The translations under genes were made by a program, and so were the position numbers. The notes beneath the pieces are model-generated. The model saw nothing but the letters and a program-made list of their open reading frames with translations. It was not told the origin of the DNA and did not search any database. Of a stretch of 64,000 nucleotides of DNA, positions 19,621 through 29,127 are shown piece by piece (positions within the stretch are counted from its first letter, which is position 1; the number at the start of each line of letters is the position of its first letter). This stretch comes from Clostridium acetobutylicum ATCC 824 (GTDB taxonomy: Bacteria > Bacillota > Clostridia > Clostridiales > Clostridiaceae): NCBI RefSeq assembly GCF_000008765.1, contig NC_003030.1, positions 170,001 through 234,000 of the forward strand, given 5' to 3'.

Positions 19621-20083
19621 TACTTATTTTATCAGCAATGCAAGACGCAGCATAAGAATAAGGTTTAATTTGATATTTATATCCTTCACCAGTTATCCAA
19701 CCTGTAATTTCATTAATAAGAGGATAGGTTTTGCCTTTTCTGTTACTTCCTATGTCAGCATGAATCTCGATGTCCTCCTGTATATTAGCTTCTGCAAAAG
19801 CATGAGACACCTTAGAGGCTAACTCAAGACTTAATGCTGTTTCATAGTATATCTTTTGTCTTACATTTGAGATTTTGTGAACATGTTTAATATCATAGAA
19901 GAAAATTCCACCACTTCCGATTCTATGGATAGCAACTACCACTACGACTTTTGTTAGGTTTTTATTTTGAGAATCGGTTCCTATGGTGATTTTATAATTG
20001 CAATTATTGTCTTTTAGTATAAACTCCTTTATGCGCGATACCATTTCGTCTATAGAAACATCACCAAAAGTTTTACTATGCAT
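19616..20083 (-). CDS. ribonuclease H-like YkuK family protein
   Basis: A 155-residue soluble protein of the YkuK/DUF458 group, an RNase-H-like fold. Conserved segments visible by eye: IGTDSQNKN (about 35-43), KIYYETALSLELA, IHADIGSNRKGKTYPL with acidic residues, ITGWITGEGY, and the C-terminal IKPYSYAASCIADKISK. Acidic residues in GTDSQ and HADIG are candidates for metal binding. The biochemical activity of the family is, to my knowledge, not established. TAGGAGGTAAAATT precedes ATG 20083. It is a single gene. Confidence 0.85.
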   Translation of the reverse strand: MHSKTFGDVSIDEMVSRIKEFILKDNNCNYKITIGTDSQNKNLTKVVVVVAIHRIGSGGIFFYDIKHVHKISNVRQKIYYETALSLELASKVSHAFAEANIQEDIEIHADIGSNRKGKTYPLINEITGWITGEGYKYQIKPYSYAASCIADKISK

Positions 20084-20288
20084 AATTTTACCTCCTAGAC
20101 TAAGAGTAAATCATTATAGTTTATTTTAAGCAATTCTCATAAAATTATTATATTTCCCTATACTTTTATAGTATGATAGTTTAAATATCAGAGTGTTTAT
20201 ATGGTATCTTTTACATTAAAATTGACTGGGTTTTAATATATAATATATATTATATAAAGAAATTAATATAAGTTAAGGAGAAGTTAAA

Positions 20289-20975
20289 ATGAGTAAAGTT
20301 ACTTTTTATTTTATGAGACATGGTGAGACAATAATAAATAGGGCTGGAAGAGTACAAGGATGGTGTGATGGAGTACTTACAGATGAAGGAATTAGAGTAG
20401 CAGAATATGCGGGAGAGGGACTTAGTGATATTGAATTTAAAGCATTTTACAGTAGTGATTTAGGGAGGGCTATAAAAACTGCAAGAATTGTACTTGGCAA
20501 AAATAAAAGAAGTGAAAATGCTGAATTAAAGGAAGTACCTGAATTGAGGGAGGTATATTGTGGAAAGTATGAGGGGGAATTTGAGAAGGTAATGTTTAGT
20601 GACATACTGAAGTATTTAAAGGTAGAGTCTATTGAAGAAGCACTAAGAAAAGTTCCTAATTTTGAAAGAGCTTATGTAGATAGTTGTGCCGCAATGGACG
20701 AGACTAATGAAGCAGAGGATTATGATATTTTGTCTAAAAGAATCAATAAAGCTATTACCGATATAGGAGAAGAGACTTCAAAAAATGGAGGAGGAAATGT
20801 CTTAGTAGTAGTACATGGGGGAATGCTTAGGGTTTTACTTAGAAATTTAGGGTACAAGCAACATATACATAATATGGAGAACTGTAGTATTTCTACTGTT
20901 CAATATCAAGAGGGGAAATTTAGAATTTTATCTATAAATGATAATAGCTATAAAAGAAGGGGAAAGGAAATGTAA
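20289..20975 (+). CDS. histidine phosphatase family protein (phosphoglycerate-mutase-like)
   Basis: A 228-residue enzyme with the branch-1 signature FMRHGETIINRAGRVQGWCDGVLT: phospho-acceptor His11 after Arg10. A second Arg follows in SSDLGRAIKTA, an acid in LREVYCGKYEGE, and the second histidine in VVVHGGMLRVLL (about residue 177). Family members dephosphorylate phosphoglycerates, sugar phosphates or cobalamin precursors; the substrate here is unassigned. AAGGAGAAGTTAAA precedes ATG 20289. The next gene begins 25 bases later, so the two may be co-transcribed. Confidence 0.85.
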   Translation: MSKVTFYFMRHGETIINRAGRVQGWCDGVLTDEGIRVAEYAGEGLSDIEFKAFYSSDLGRAIKTARIVLGKNKRSENAELKEVPELREVYCGKYEGEFEKVMFSDILKYLKVESIEEALRKVPNFERAYVDSCAAMDETNEAEDYDILSKRINKAITDIGEETSKNGGGNVLVVVHGGMLRVLLRNLGYKQHIHNMENCSISTVQYQEGKFRILSINDNSYKRRGKEM

Positions 20976-21000
20976 TTTTAATTAAACATATAATGCAATA

Positions 21001-21867
21001 ATGAAAAATATATATAGAGGGAGTAATGAAAAGGACTTCTGTAAAATGAAAAGGCTATTATTAGATTTAATTTCAAGATTTAATGAGGATGATGTTCCAG
21101 CACTGGGATCTCAATTGGCGTATTACCTGGTCTTGTCATTTTTCCCATTTATAATTTTTATTATGACACTTATAGGATATACCTCTTTAAATAATAAGGA
21201 AATACTAATGGTTTTGAGTAGGATAATGCCGGAAAGTGCATTTAATCTTATACATGCTGCAGTTGCGGAGGTGATTAGTACAAAGCATAGTCAGCTTATG
21301 TCCTTAAGTTTAGTACTCACTATATGGTCTGCTTCTGCAGGATTTACAGCTGTCATAAAAGGATTGAATAAAGCTTATGGAGTTCAAGAGGCAAGAAACT
21401 TTATTAAGGTTAGATTTGTTTCAATACTTTGTACTATTGGAGTGGCGTTTATAATACTAACCATGATGTTTTTATTGATACTAGGACGTATTATATTGAA
21501 CTACTTAGCATATAAATTAGGTTTCTCACATAAAGTAATCGCCGTATGGGAAGCTGTTAGGTATTTGATATTCGTATCTACGGCTATATTTATTTTTACA
21601 GCACTTTACAGGTATGCCCCATGCAAAAAGCTCATGTGGATAGAAGTACTTCCAGGTTCTTTATTTTCAACTTTAAATTTAATATTAGCATCATTTGGAT
21701 TTGCATACTATGTAAATAACTTTGCGAATTACTCAGTTATCTACGGCAGCATAGGAGCAATAATAATTCTGTTAACCTGGCTATTTTTAGTGGCCGTTAT
21801 TGTGATACTTGGAGGAGAAATAAATGCGGTATTATCTCAAGATATAAACATTGATAGAGAGAATTGA
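21001..21867 (+). CDS. YihY/BrkB-family inner-membrane protein
   Basis: A 288-residue membrane protein with about six hydrophobic segments. Family hallmarks: DDVPALGSQLAYYLVLSFFPF at about 35-55, LTIWSASAGFTAVIKGLNKAYG at about 109-130, and YGSIGAIIILLTWLFLVAVIVILGGEINA near the C terminus. It was formerly called ribonuclease BN; that activity belongs to another protein, so no nuclease role is claimed. Neither ATG 21001 nor the in-frame ATG 21046 has a clear ribosome binding site, and the later one gives the more usual N terminus (MKRLLLDLISRFNED). Confidence 0.85.
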   Translation: MKNIYRGSNEKDFCKMKRLLLDLISRFNEDDVPALGSQLAYYLVLSFFPFIIFIMTLIGYTSLNNKEILMVLSRIMPESAFNLIHAAVAEVISTKHSQLMSLSLVLTIWSASAGFTAVIKGLNKAYGVQEARNFIKVRFVSILCTIGVAFIILTMMFLLILGRIILNYLAYKLGFSHKVIAVWEAVRYLIFVSTAIFIFTALYRYAPCKKLMWIEVLPGSLFSTLNLILASFGFAYYVNNFANYSVIYGSIGAIIILLTWLFLVAVIVILGGEINAVLSQDINIDREN

Positions 21868-21872
21868 TATAC

Positions 21873-21932
21873 AAAAAAGAGAGTGTGGCAAAATGATTAA
21901 ATTTTAATCATTTTGCCACACTCTCTTTTTTA
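21873..21932. terminator. long terminator hairpin
   Basis: A perfect inverted repeat of about 27 bases per arm (AAAAGAGAGTGTGGCAAAAT ... complement), loop of a few bases, ending in TTTTTT. It closes the phosphatase-YihY pair. Confidence 0.9.
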
Positions 21933-22043
21933 CTACACATTGAAAGTTATTACTAAAGTAACATATAAAGTTAGTACTAAAGTGAATATTAAAACAAATT
22001 TCTAAGAAGTATTATATAACTATAGAGAATGGGAGGCGTTAAG

Positions 22044-22976
22044 ATGCTAGAATTAACTAATATAACAAAAAAGTATGGAGATTTTACAGCTGTAAATAAT
22101 ATTTCTTTTAAAATTGAAGATGGTGAAGTATTTGGACTTTTAGGGCCTAATGGCGCAGGAAAATCCACTATAGTATCAATGATAAGTACTGTGATATCAC
22201 CAACAAGTGGAGATATTACAGTTGATAATAAATTATTAAGACAAAAGCCTACGGAAATAAAGAAAGTAATGGGTATAGTCCCTCAAGATATAGCTTTATA
22301 CGAATCTCTAAGTGCAAAAGATAACTTAGAATTCTTTGGGTGTCTATATGGATTGAATGGAAAAGAGCTAAAAGAAAGAGTTAATGAAGTTTTAAAAATA
22401 ATAGAACTTGAAGACAAAAAAGATCAAGCTGTTGAAGAATTTTCAGGTGGAATGAAAAGGAGAGTTAATATAGGTGTTGCATTGATGAATAATCCCAAAC
22501 TTCTAATTCTAGACGAACCAACAGTTGGGATAGATCCACAATCAAGAAATCATATATTAGAAACAGTTAAGAAATTGAATAAGGAAAGAGGAATGACAGT
22601 AATTTATACAAGTCATTATATGGAGGAAGTCGAGTATCTTTGCAAAAGAATCGCTATTGTAGACCATGGAAAACTAATAGCACTAGGAACTAAAGATGAA
22701 TTAAAGGAAAAATCAAAAGCAAAGGATACACTTACAGTTATATATAGTAACGGAGATAAAGGAGCTTTGGACAAAATTAAAAGTATTAATGGAATAGAAA
22801 ATGTTTCAATAAGTAATAATCAGATATCGATGTTAGTTGATCAGCATAAAAGAAATATTATAGATATTGTTGAAGATGTAAGAAATTTAGGTGTTAAATT
22901 AACAAGCTTTAAGTATGAAGAGGTTAATTTGGAAAGTATTTTTTTACAAATTACAGGTAAATCGCTAAGAGACTAA
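22044..22976 (+). CDS. ABC-2 type transporter ATP-binding protein
   Basis: A 310-residue DrrA/CcmA-type ATPase: Walker A GPNGAGKST, Q-loop VPQDIALYESLS, signature FSGGMKRRVNIGVAL, Walker B LLILDEPTVGIDPQ, switch TSHYMEEVEYLC, and a C-terminal extension of about 90 residues typical of drug or peptide exporters. GGGAGG at 22031-22036 selects ATG 22044 over the in-frame ATG 22029. It is the first gene of an operon with two permease genes and a small membrane protein (22044-25657). The substrate is unknown. Confidence 0.9.
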   Translation: MLELTNITKKYGDFTAVNNISFKIEDGEVFGLLGPNGAGKSTIVSMISTVISPTSGDITVDNKLLRQKPTEIKKVMGIVPQDIALYESLSAKDNLEFFGCLYGLNGKELKERVNEVLKIIELEDKKDQAVEEFSGGMKRRVNIGVALMNNPKLLILDEPTVGIDPQSRNHILETVKKLNKERGMTVIYTSHYMEEVEYLCKRIAIVDHGKLIALGTKDELKEKSKAKDTLTVIYSNGDKGALDKIKSINGIENVSISNNQISMLVDQHKRNIIDIVEDVRNLGVKLTSFKYEEVNLESIFLQITGKSLRD

Positions 22977-22998
22977 TTGGGAATGGAGGATAAAGGTT

Positions 22999-24261
22999 AT
23001 GAATAAGTTGTTACACCTATTTTTATTAGATACAAAACTCTTACTAAAATCAAAAGTATTTTATCTTAAATTAGTACTGTTTCCAATTGCTATTATTTTA
23101 ATAATTGGGGCGATTAATGGTAAGAATGAAAATACATTAAAGGTGTTCAATGTAGCATATTACAGTGCAGATACAGGTTATCAAAGTTTAAATGTATCTA
23201 AAAATTTAAGTGATAATGTATTTGAAAATAAGGATATTAAAAAGATAATAAATTTGAAAAAAGTTAGAAGCTATGCTGAAGCTAAAGAACTTGTAAGCAA
23301 TGGAACAGCTTCTGCTCTTGTATATGTTCCAACAAATTTTACAAAAGACTATTTAAATGGTAATAATGTTGAAATTAGTGTTGTTGGAGATAACAATAAG
23401 ATTAATGATGTTTCAATAGTAAAAACAATTGTAAATAGTTTCAATGAGAATATATCTACAATTAGAGCAGAACAAAATGAAGTTGAAGCTGAAGTGAAAA
23501 ATAAGGCTTTTTTAAAGCAAGTAGATATTGATAAATTGATAAAATCTATAGAGAATACTAATGGCATATCGGCTAAGATTTCTAAGGTCGCTTCAAAAAG
23601 TGGCGTTAAACCTTTAAATATAATGCAATATGAAATTTTTGCAATGGTAGTAATGTTCTCTATAATAACAGCATTTGAGCTTACACAGAATATAGTAAGT
23701 GATAAGCTAAATAATACTATGAATAGAATAAAATCTACATCAACATCAAATTTTCAATATATATTAAGTAAGATAATTGGTATGGTAATAGCGATAATAG
23801 TACAAATGGTTACAGTGATGGTGATAAGTAGTGTGGTTTTTAGAGTGAAGTATGATAATATACCAGGAATTATATTAATAACTGTTGTTTATGGTTTTGC
23901 AATAGGGAGTATAGTAGTCTGTGCTGGATTATTTGCGAAAGATCATATGGCAGTTTCAAGTGTTATGTCGCCAATTGTATGGGGATTTAGTTTTCTTGGT
24001 GGAAGCTTATTTGATAAAAATAATTTTCCTGATGTTCTTGCATGCATTCAAAGAATAATTCCAAATGGAAAAGCAATTAATTGTTATCTTGAAGTTTGTG
24101 AGGGGAATAGTATTGGTTTTATATATAAAGATCTTCTTGAATTATTAGGGATATCAGTGGTCTTTGTACTCATAGCTTTAATGTTATCAAGTAAAGATAA
24201 AAGGATTAGGCTTGTAAATAATAATAGAAATACTTTGGTAAATAGTACGTTAATTAAATAA
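22999..24261 (+). CDS. ABC-2 type permease (first subunit)
   Basis: A 420-residue membrane protein of the ABC2_membrane_3/YhgE-like kind. It has an N-terminal membrane helix (about 17-38) and a large extracytoplasmic domain of about 170 residues (from NGKNENTLKVFNVAYY), then five or six helices from about residue 210. The region DKLNNTMNRIKSTSTSNFQYILSKIIG is the conserved cytoplasmic coupling segment before helix 3. ATGGAGGATAAAGGTT precedes ATG 22999. It probably forms a heterodimer with the next gene product. Confidence 0.87.
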   Translation: MNKLLHLFLLDTKLLLKSKVFYLKLVLFPIAIILIIGAINGKNENTLKVFNVAYYSADTGYQSLNVSKNLSDNVFENKDIKKIINLKKVRSYAEAKELVSNGTASALVYVPTNFTKDYLNGNNVEISVVGDNNKINDVSIVKTIVNSFNENISTIRAEQNEVEAEVKNKAFLKQVDIDKLIKSIENTNGISAKISKVASKSGVKPLNIMQYEIFAMVVMFSIITAFELTQNIVSDKLNNTMNRIKSTSTSNFQYILSKIIGMVIAIIVQMVTVMVISSVVFRVKYDNIPGIILITVVYGFAIGSIVVCAGLFAKDHMAVSSVMSPIVWGFSFLGGSLFDKNNFPDVLACIQRIIPNGKAINCYLEVCEGNSIGFIYKDLLELLGISVVFVLIALMLSSKDKRIRLVNNNRNTLVNSTLIK

Positions 24262-24280
24262 TATTGAGAGGACGGTAAAA

Positions 24281-25456
24281 ATGCATATATTAAGTATGAT
24301 AAAGAGTCAATTAAAACTTTTATTTAATAATAGACTAGCTGTTTTTGCTATAATATTAGCCCCAATTTTGCTTACGTTTTTAGTGTCATATTCAAGTAGT
24401 AGTAATAGTAAAACAAATGTCTATTTTGCAGATCAAGACAATACTGAAGCCTCAAGACAATTAGTGAATATGCTAAAAAATAATCATGACTTAAATTTAA
24501 TAAGTTCATCTGAAAGTGAGATAAAAAATAAGGTCGATGATGACAATATTACAGTCGGAGTTTTAATAAATAAAGGATTCGGTTATAAATTACAAAATAA
24601 TAAAGCTTTAGATATCACTCTTATTGAGGACTATGATAGTGTCGATGGAGAAAAGCTTTCAGATATTATTTTATCTACTGAGAATACACTACAAAAAGTT
24701 AATTTGGATTCTAAAAGTATTTCAAGGGTACTGAGTAGCAATGAGAGTAGTATATCAAATAAGATTATAAAAAAAATAAATAATGGAAGCGGTGTTAAGC
24801 TCTTATATAAAAATTTAAAAAGTAGTCAGAATGTAGAGGATAAAAATGCACAAAATTTAATTGGATTCCTACTGATGTTTTTATGGTTTATTGTAATTCA
24901 GGGATTTAGAACTCTAATAGAAGAAAAAGAAAATAACACGTTCAATAGAATAAAAGGGACACCAACAAATTACAGCAAGTATTTGTTAAGCAAAATCATA
25001 GCAAATTATATATTTGGAATGATAATTATAGCTATAATACTGATAGTGGGAAAGTATGGATTAAAATCTAAAATAATTAACAATGTTGGTCCAGAAATAG
25101 CCATACTATCTATATATTTATTTAGCATAGTTGGACTAGTAATGATATTTGTTCCTTTTGTAAAAAAGCATCAGACATTTACTATAATAGGGGCAGCAAT
25201 AATGGTTTTAACAGGATTGCTAGGAGGTAGCTTTTTTTCTATGGATGAGCTGCAATTGCCTAAAGCAATTGAAATTATATCAAAGTTTATGCCAGAGACT
25301 TGGGGAATAAAGTCACTTAAAGAGGTTGTATTTAATAATTTGTCTTTGGGATCTCAAAGTCAAACTATACTTGTTTTAGGGATTGCAGGTATAGTTGGAC
25401 TATTGATATCTACAATAATAGTAAAAATTATAGACAGAACTGAAAAAAATTTTTGA
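24281..25456 (+). CDS. ABC-2 type permease (second subunit)
   Basis: A 391-residue paralogue of the preceding permease with the same layout: helix at about 17-35, extracytoplasmic domain (about 40-195), and a C-terminal membrane block. The coupling segment is EKENNTFNRIKGTPTNYSKYLLSKIIA, closely parallel to that of its neighbour. This indicates an old tandem duplication and a heterodimeric exporter. It starts 19 bases after the first permease with GAGAGGACGG upstream. Confidence 0.87.
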   Translation: MHILSMIKSQLKLLFNNRLAVFAIILAPILLTFLVSYSSSSNSKTNVYFADQDNTEASRQLVNMLKNNHDLNLISSSESEIKNKVDDDNITVGVLINKGFGYKLQNNKALDITLIEDYDSVDGEKLSDIILSTENTLQKVNLDSKSISRVLSSNESSISNKIIKKINNGSGVKLLYKNLKSSQNVEDKNAQNLIGFLLMFLWFIVIQGFRTLIEEKENNTFNRIKGTPTNYSKYLLSKIIANYIFGMIIIAIILIVGKYGLKSKIINNVGPEIAILSIYLFSIVGLVMIFVPFVKKHQTFTIIGAAIMVLTGLLGGSFFSMDELQLPKAIEIISKFMPETWGIKSLKEVVFNNLSLGSQSQTILVLGIAGIVGLLISTIIVKIIDRTEKNF

Positions 25457-25477
25457 GAAATAGGGGGAGTGGTTGTT

Positions 25478-25657
25478 ATGAGTATTACCTTACTTACAGG
25501 CATTGGAGAAATATTTTTGGGTATATTGTTGAATGTATTTATAGGCAAGATAGTAAAGATTGTATTTAAAAAGGATGGTACGCTACCAAGAGTACCTGTA
25601 AGATTTATTGGGATAACTCTTATTCTTAATGGAGTAGGAAACATGGTTCATTTATAA
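25478..25657 (+). CDS. small membrane protein encoded with ABC exporter
   Basis: A 59-residue protein: hydrophobic MSITLLTGIGEIFLGILLNVFIGKIV, a basic segment KIVFKKDGTLPRVPVR, and a second hydrophobic stretch FIGITLILNGVGNMV. Two short membrane segments with a positive loop are likely. GGGGGAG 8 bases upstream selects ATG 25478 (a GTG at 25469 overlaps the ribosome binding site). It lies 21 bases after the permease stop and before the operon terminator, so it probably belongs to the transporter operon. No family recognised. Confidence 0.65.
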   Translation: MSITLLTGIGEIFLGILLNVFIGKIVKIVFKKDGTLPRVPVRFIGITLILNGVGNMVHL

Positions 25658-25692
25658 GAATAAATTAATTTTTTAAAGTACAAAGGAATTTT

Positions 25693-25739
25693 AACTTCTT
25701 CTCTGTTATAGTTAGATATATTTCAAAGAAGAAGTTTTT
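25693..25739 (+). terminator. ABC exporter operon terminator
   Basis: AACTTCTTCTCTG pairs with CAAAGAAGAAGTT (one mismatch) and is followed by TTTTTG. It lies 36 bases after the small membrane protein gene. Confidence 0.75.
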
Positions 25740-25828
25740 GTGCTTGATGGGAATATGACAAAATTTAATGTAAGTCAGTGAACATATTTGGTATAATAAA
25801 GAAAAATGTGTACAAGGGAGGAGTCTTT

Positions 25829-26959
25829 ATGAAGTTTAATTTACACAAGAGGGATAAGCTTTCAAATTTTGTATTAATGCAAAATATTTTAGCTTTAATA
25901 ATTCTTGATAATTTTATAAGAGAGTCTTCGCAAATAATAAATATTATACTAGTGCTTTTTTTGATAATAGATAATTGCTTAATGATAATGTATAACAATA
26001 AGCTAAAATATATTATCTTTTCTATAAATAATTTAATAGTAGGATATCTTTATTTTGGTAGCAATTCCAAGGGAATAATGGTGTACTATTATACACTAAT
26101 AATATACATTGTTGCAGTGAAAGATAAAAAATTTAAAGGTTTGCTTATACTAAATTTCGTCACATATCTTTTTGCAAATAGATTATTTTCTTCAAAATTG
26201 TTAAATTATCATTCTGTTTTAAATGTGATATTCGATTACGGAGTTAACGTGGTAATTTATTTTTTAATCAGGATTATTATTATAGAAAAATCAAATTCAA
26301 AAAAGCTTAATCAAAAGCTTAATGCCACTAAAGAAAACTATCTAGATAAAATAAGAGAGCTAGCTATAAAAAACGAAAGAACCAAAATAGCAGAAGAGTT
26401 ACACGATTCTATAGGACATTCCTTAGTTGCTTTGAATATGAATTTAGAATATGCAGAAAATATTATTGATGTTGATTCTAAAAAAGCCAGTACTACTATT
26501 AAAAATTGTTATATGTTATCTAAGGATTGCATTAAGACTTTAAGAGAAGCAGTTACTATTCTTAGAGATATTGATATTACTATTATTAATCTTAAAGAAG
26601 ATATCGAAAAAATGTTTTCTAAGTTTGAAAATACACAAAAATGCAAATTGAGTTTAAATCTTAGTGAAGATATTGAAAGTATTTCTGCCGAAATTAAAAG
26701 TTGTGTTTTTAAAACTTTAAGGGAGTCAATTACTAATGGTATAAAGCATGGGAAGGCAACTTATTTCAAGGTGGATATTTTCAGGGAGTTTGGCAATGTA
26801 ATTATGAATATAGAAAATAACGGGGAAAAATGTGAGGAAATAGTTCCTTCAAATGGAATCATAGGCATGAAAAATAGGGTGCATTTACTTAAAGGTGAAA
26901 TATCATTTATTCCAAATAGTACATGTGGATTTACTGTAAAAGTAAAAAATACCAAGTGA
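25829..26959 (+). CDS. membrane sensor histidine kinase (HisKA_3/NarL type)
   Basis: A 376-residue kinase. About five or six membrane helices fill residues 10-155, with no sizeable extracellular sensor. A coiled segment leads to the dimerisation domain with phospho-acceptor His192 in KIAEELHDSIGHSLVALNMNLE. The ATPase domain has the N-box RESITNGIKHGKA, but its G1 box reads NNGEKCEEI rather than the usual DNGxG, followed by GIIGMKNRVHLLKG. GGGAGGAG selects ATG 25829 over an upstream in-frame ATG at 25778. It lies right after the ABC exporter operon but behind its own terminator-separated start. The probable partner is the convergent response regulator. Confidence 0.87.
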   Translation: MKFNLHKRDKLSNFVLMQNILALIILDNFIRESSQIINIILVLFLIIDNCLMIMYNNKLKYIIFSINNLIVGYLYFGSNSKGIMVYYYTLIIYIVAVKDKKFKGLLILNFVTYLFANRLFSSKLLNYHSVLNVIFDYGVNVVIYFLIRIIIIEKSNSKKLNQKLNATKENYLDKIRELAIKNERTKIAEELHDSIGHSLVALNMNLEYAENIIDVDSKKASTTIKNCYMLSKDCIKTLREAVTILRDIDITIINLKEDIEKMFSKFENTQKCKLSLNLSEDIESISAEIKSCVFKTLRESITNGIKHGKATYFKVDIFREFGNVIMNIENNGEKCEEIVPSNGIIGMKNRVHLLKGEISFIPNSTCGFTVKVKNTK

Positions 26960-27024
26960 TGAAGGGGGTCAACACAAATTAAATTCGTAAGTATTAAAGT
27001 ATAGTGTTTATATCACCTTGTAGC

Positions 27025-27666
27025 TTATAAATAATTCTGCAGATATAAAATAAGTTCACTTCGATTACCTAATTCAAGCTTTTCAAGTATTTTAGAAACA
27101 TAATTTTTTATAGTACCTTCGGTTAAAAATAAAGCTTCTGCAATAGCTCTATTACTTTTTCCTTTTAGAACGTGATTTGCAACGTCCATTTCTCTAGGTG
27201 TAAGTAAATGAAGAAGGTTTTTTTCTTGTAATGGTTTCTTTTTATCTAGAGTATTTAGTGCATTTACAAGTTTTAAAGTTACTTGAGGATTTAAAAGAAC
27301 GCTTCCTTCACAAGCTGCTTTTATTGAATTGAAAATCTCCTTTGAACCTGCATCTTTCAGAACATATCCATCAGCTCCATTCTTAAGAACATCAAATATA
27401 AATTCATCTTCATTAAAGGTTGTGAGAATTATTACTTTTAAATCGGGATAATTCTCTTTAACAAGTCTAGTTGCTTCTATACCGTCCATTACAGGCATTC
27501 TTATATCCATTAATATAACATTAGGGGATTGATGTTCAAGTAAGGTTAATAGTTCTGCACCATTAGATGCTTCACCTATAACATTAAATTCGTTATTAAG
27601 ACCTAATATCATTTTAAGACCTTCTCTTACAATTTCTTGATCATCAACAATTATAACGTCTATCAT
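27025..27666 (-). CDS. NarL/FixJ-type response regulator
   Basis: A 213-residue two-domain protein. The receiver domain has the acidic pair Asp8-Asp9, phosphorylation site Asp54 in ILMDIRMPVMDG, Thr in ILTTFNEDE and Lys in YVLKDA. The C-terminal LuxR-type HTH runs LTPREMDVANHVLKGKSNRAIAEALFLTEGTIKNYVSKILEKL. TTTGGAGGTAAC selects ATG 27666. It is transcribed toward the kinase gene, with only 65 bases between the two stop codons. Separate transcription of a matched kinase/regulator pair is unusual; the ABC-2 exporter beyond the kinase is a plausible target. Confidence 0.9.
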   Translation of the reverse strand: MIDVIIVDDQEIVREGLKMILGLNNEFNVIGEASNGAELLTLLEHQSPNVILMDIRMPVMDGIEATRLVKENYPDLKVIILTTFNEDEFIFDVLKNGADGYVLKDAGSKEIFNSIKAACEGSVLLNPQVTLKLVNALNTLDKKKPLQEKNLLHLLTPREMDVANHVLKGKSNRAIAEALFLTEGTIKNYVSKILEKLELGNRSELILYLQNYL

Positions 27667-28165
27667 AATGTTACCTCCAAATTTCAATTTGTTACAAGTT
27701 TAGTTTAATAAGTGGATATCTAGAATTTAAATAAATAACAAAAATAAGACCTAAATATTCTATCTTGTTGATGATAGAATATCCATATTATAGTACTGTA
27801 GAATAAATAGTATTTTAGTTATAATTATACCATTATAATACACTAATGTTAAAGCATACTTAAGATGACTTAATAGTGTTTGTTTTTTATCTAGATTATT
27901 TTCGCATTATAGATTATTAAAGTATATTTTATATAATAGTTTTATTACAATTGTAATATTATAAAAAGAGAGTTTTATATCTTGTATATAGGTAAATAAA
28001 TAAGCTTTAATAATAAATTATCAATAAAAGCCTGCTTATATTAGCATAAGAATAAAAACAGCACAGATATTTTAAGAAAAGTGTTGATAATTTATTCCAT
28101 AAATGTTAGTATAAGTATGAAATAAAGTTTTAAAAATTCTATACATGAATATTTTGAGGTGTAAA
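27667..28165. promoter_or_regulatory. divergent intergenic region with two palindromes
   Basis: About 500 bases separate the leftward response regulator from the rightward murQ. They hold no gene. ATATTCTATC and GATAGAATAT form an inverted repeat with an 8-base spacer (27755-27782), about 90 bases upstream of the regulator gene. TATTACAATTGTAATA (27943-27958) is a perfect 16-base palindrome on the murQ side. Either could be an operator; neither matches a consensus that I recognise. Confidence 0.45.
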
Positions 28166-29074
28166 ATGAATTCACATTTGGAAGACCTTACTACAGAAAA
28201 AGTAAATGATGACACTGTAAACATTGATGTTATGAATACAGAAGATATGCTTAAAGCTATAAATAATGAGGATATAAAGGTGGCCTATGCGGTTCAAAAG
28301 GAAATTCACAATATAGTCAAAGCTGTAGATATTGTAAGTGAAAAATTAAAGAATAATGGAAGACTTTTTTATATTGGAGCAGGCACAAGTGGGAGGCTTG
28401 GGGTATTAGATGCATCAGAATGTCCACCAACCTATGGTACTAATCCTGAATTAGTGCAAGGTATTATAGCCGGAGGAAATGAGGCAATTCTTAAAGCTGT
28501 TGAGGGTGCTGAAGATGATGAGGACATGGGAAGAAGTATTATAAAAGAAAGAAATATGACTTCAAAGGATGTTGTAATAGGAATAACGGCGAGTGGTAGA
28601 ACTCCTTTTGTAATTGGTGCTATGAAAGAAGCGAGAAAGAATGAAATTATAGCAATAGGAATCAGCAATAATAAGAATTCTTTAATAAATAAAAATGTGG
28701 ATATTAAGATAACACCTATTGTGGGACCAGAGGTAATAATGGGTTCTACTAGAATGAAGGCGGGAACAGCACAAAAGCTTGTTCTTAATATGATAACTAC
28801 TGCAGTAATGATAAAGCTTGGAAAAGTGTATGGAAATCTTATGATTGACCTTAGTCTGAGTAATAAAAAACTAATTGATAGAGCAGTCAGAATAATAGAA
28901 CATGCAACAAAGGTAGAAAAAGAAAAGGCTATGGAGTATTTAAAGAGAGCGAACCTTAAGCCTAAGGTTGCAATAGTAATGATAAAGACAAATACAAAGA
29001 GCTATGAGGCAGAAAGATTGTTAAATATGGCAGATGGGTTTGTAACAAAGGCTATAAAATTGGGTTCTAAATAA
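28166..29074 (+). CDS. murQ: N-acetylmuramic acid 6-phosphate etherase
   Basis: A cytosolic 302-residue enzyme cleaving the D-lactyl ether of MurNAc-6-P to give GlcNAc-6-P. It is a SIS-domain protein: RLFYIGAGTSGRLGVLDASECPPTYGT (about 64-90) is the MurQ signature, followed by GITASGRTPFVIGA, the catalytic Glu in the AVEGAEDDEDMG region, and GSTRMKAGTAQKL. GAGGTG before ATG 28166 gives the typical start MNSHLEDLTTEKVN; ATG 28145 lacks a site. It is the first gene of the muropeptide block; its substrate is made by MurK at 37645. Confidence 0.95.
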   Translation: MNSHLEDLTTEKVNDDTVNIDVMNTEDMLKAINNEDIKVAYAVQKEIHNIVKAVDIVSEKLKNNGRLFYIGAGTSGRLGVLDASECPPTYGTNPELVQGIIAGGNEAILKAVEGAEDDEDMGRSIIKERNMTSKDVVIGITASGRTPFVIGAMKEARKNEIIAIGISNNKNSLINKNVDIKITPIVGPEVIMGSTRMKAGTAQKLVLNMITTAVMIKLGKVYGNLMIDLSLSNKKLIDRAVRIIEHATKVEKEKAMEYLKRANLKPKVAIVMIKTNTKSYEAERLLNMADGFVTKAIKLGSK

Positions 29075-29127
29075 TAAATTTCTCTATAAATATGTAATTA
29101 ACAATTAAAAATTATGGAGGGAAGTAA

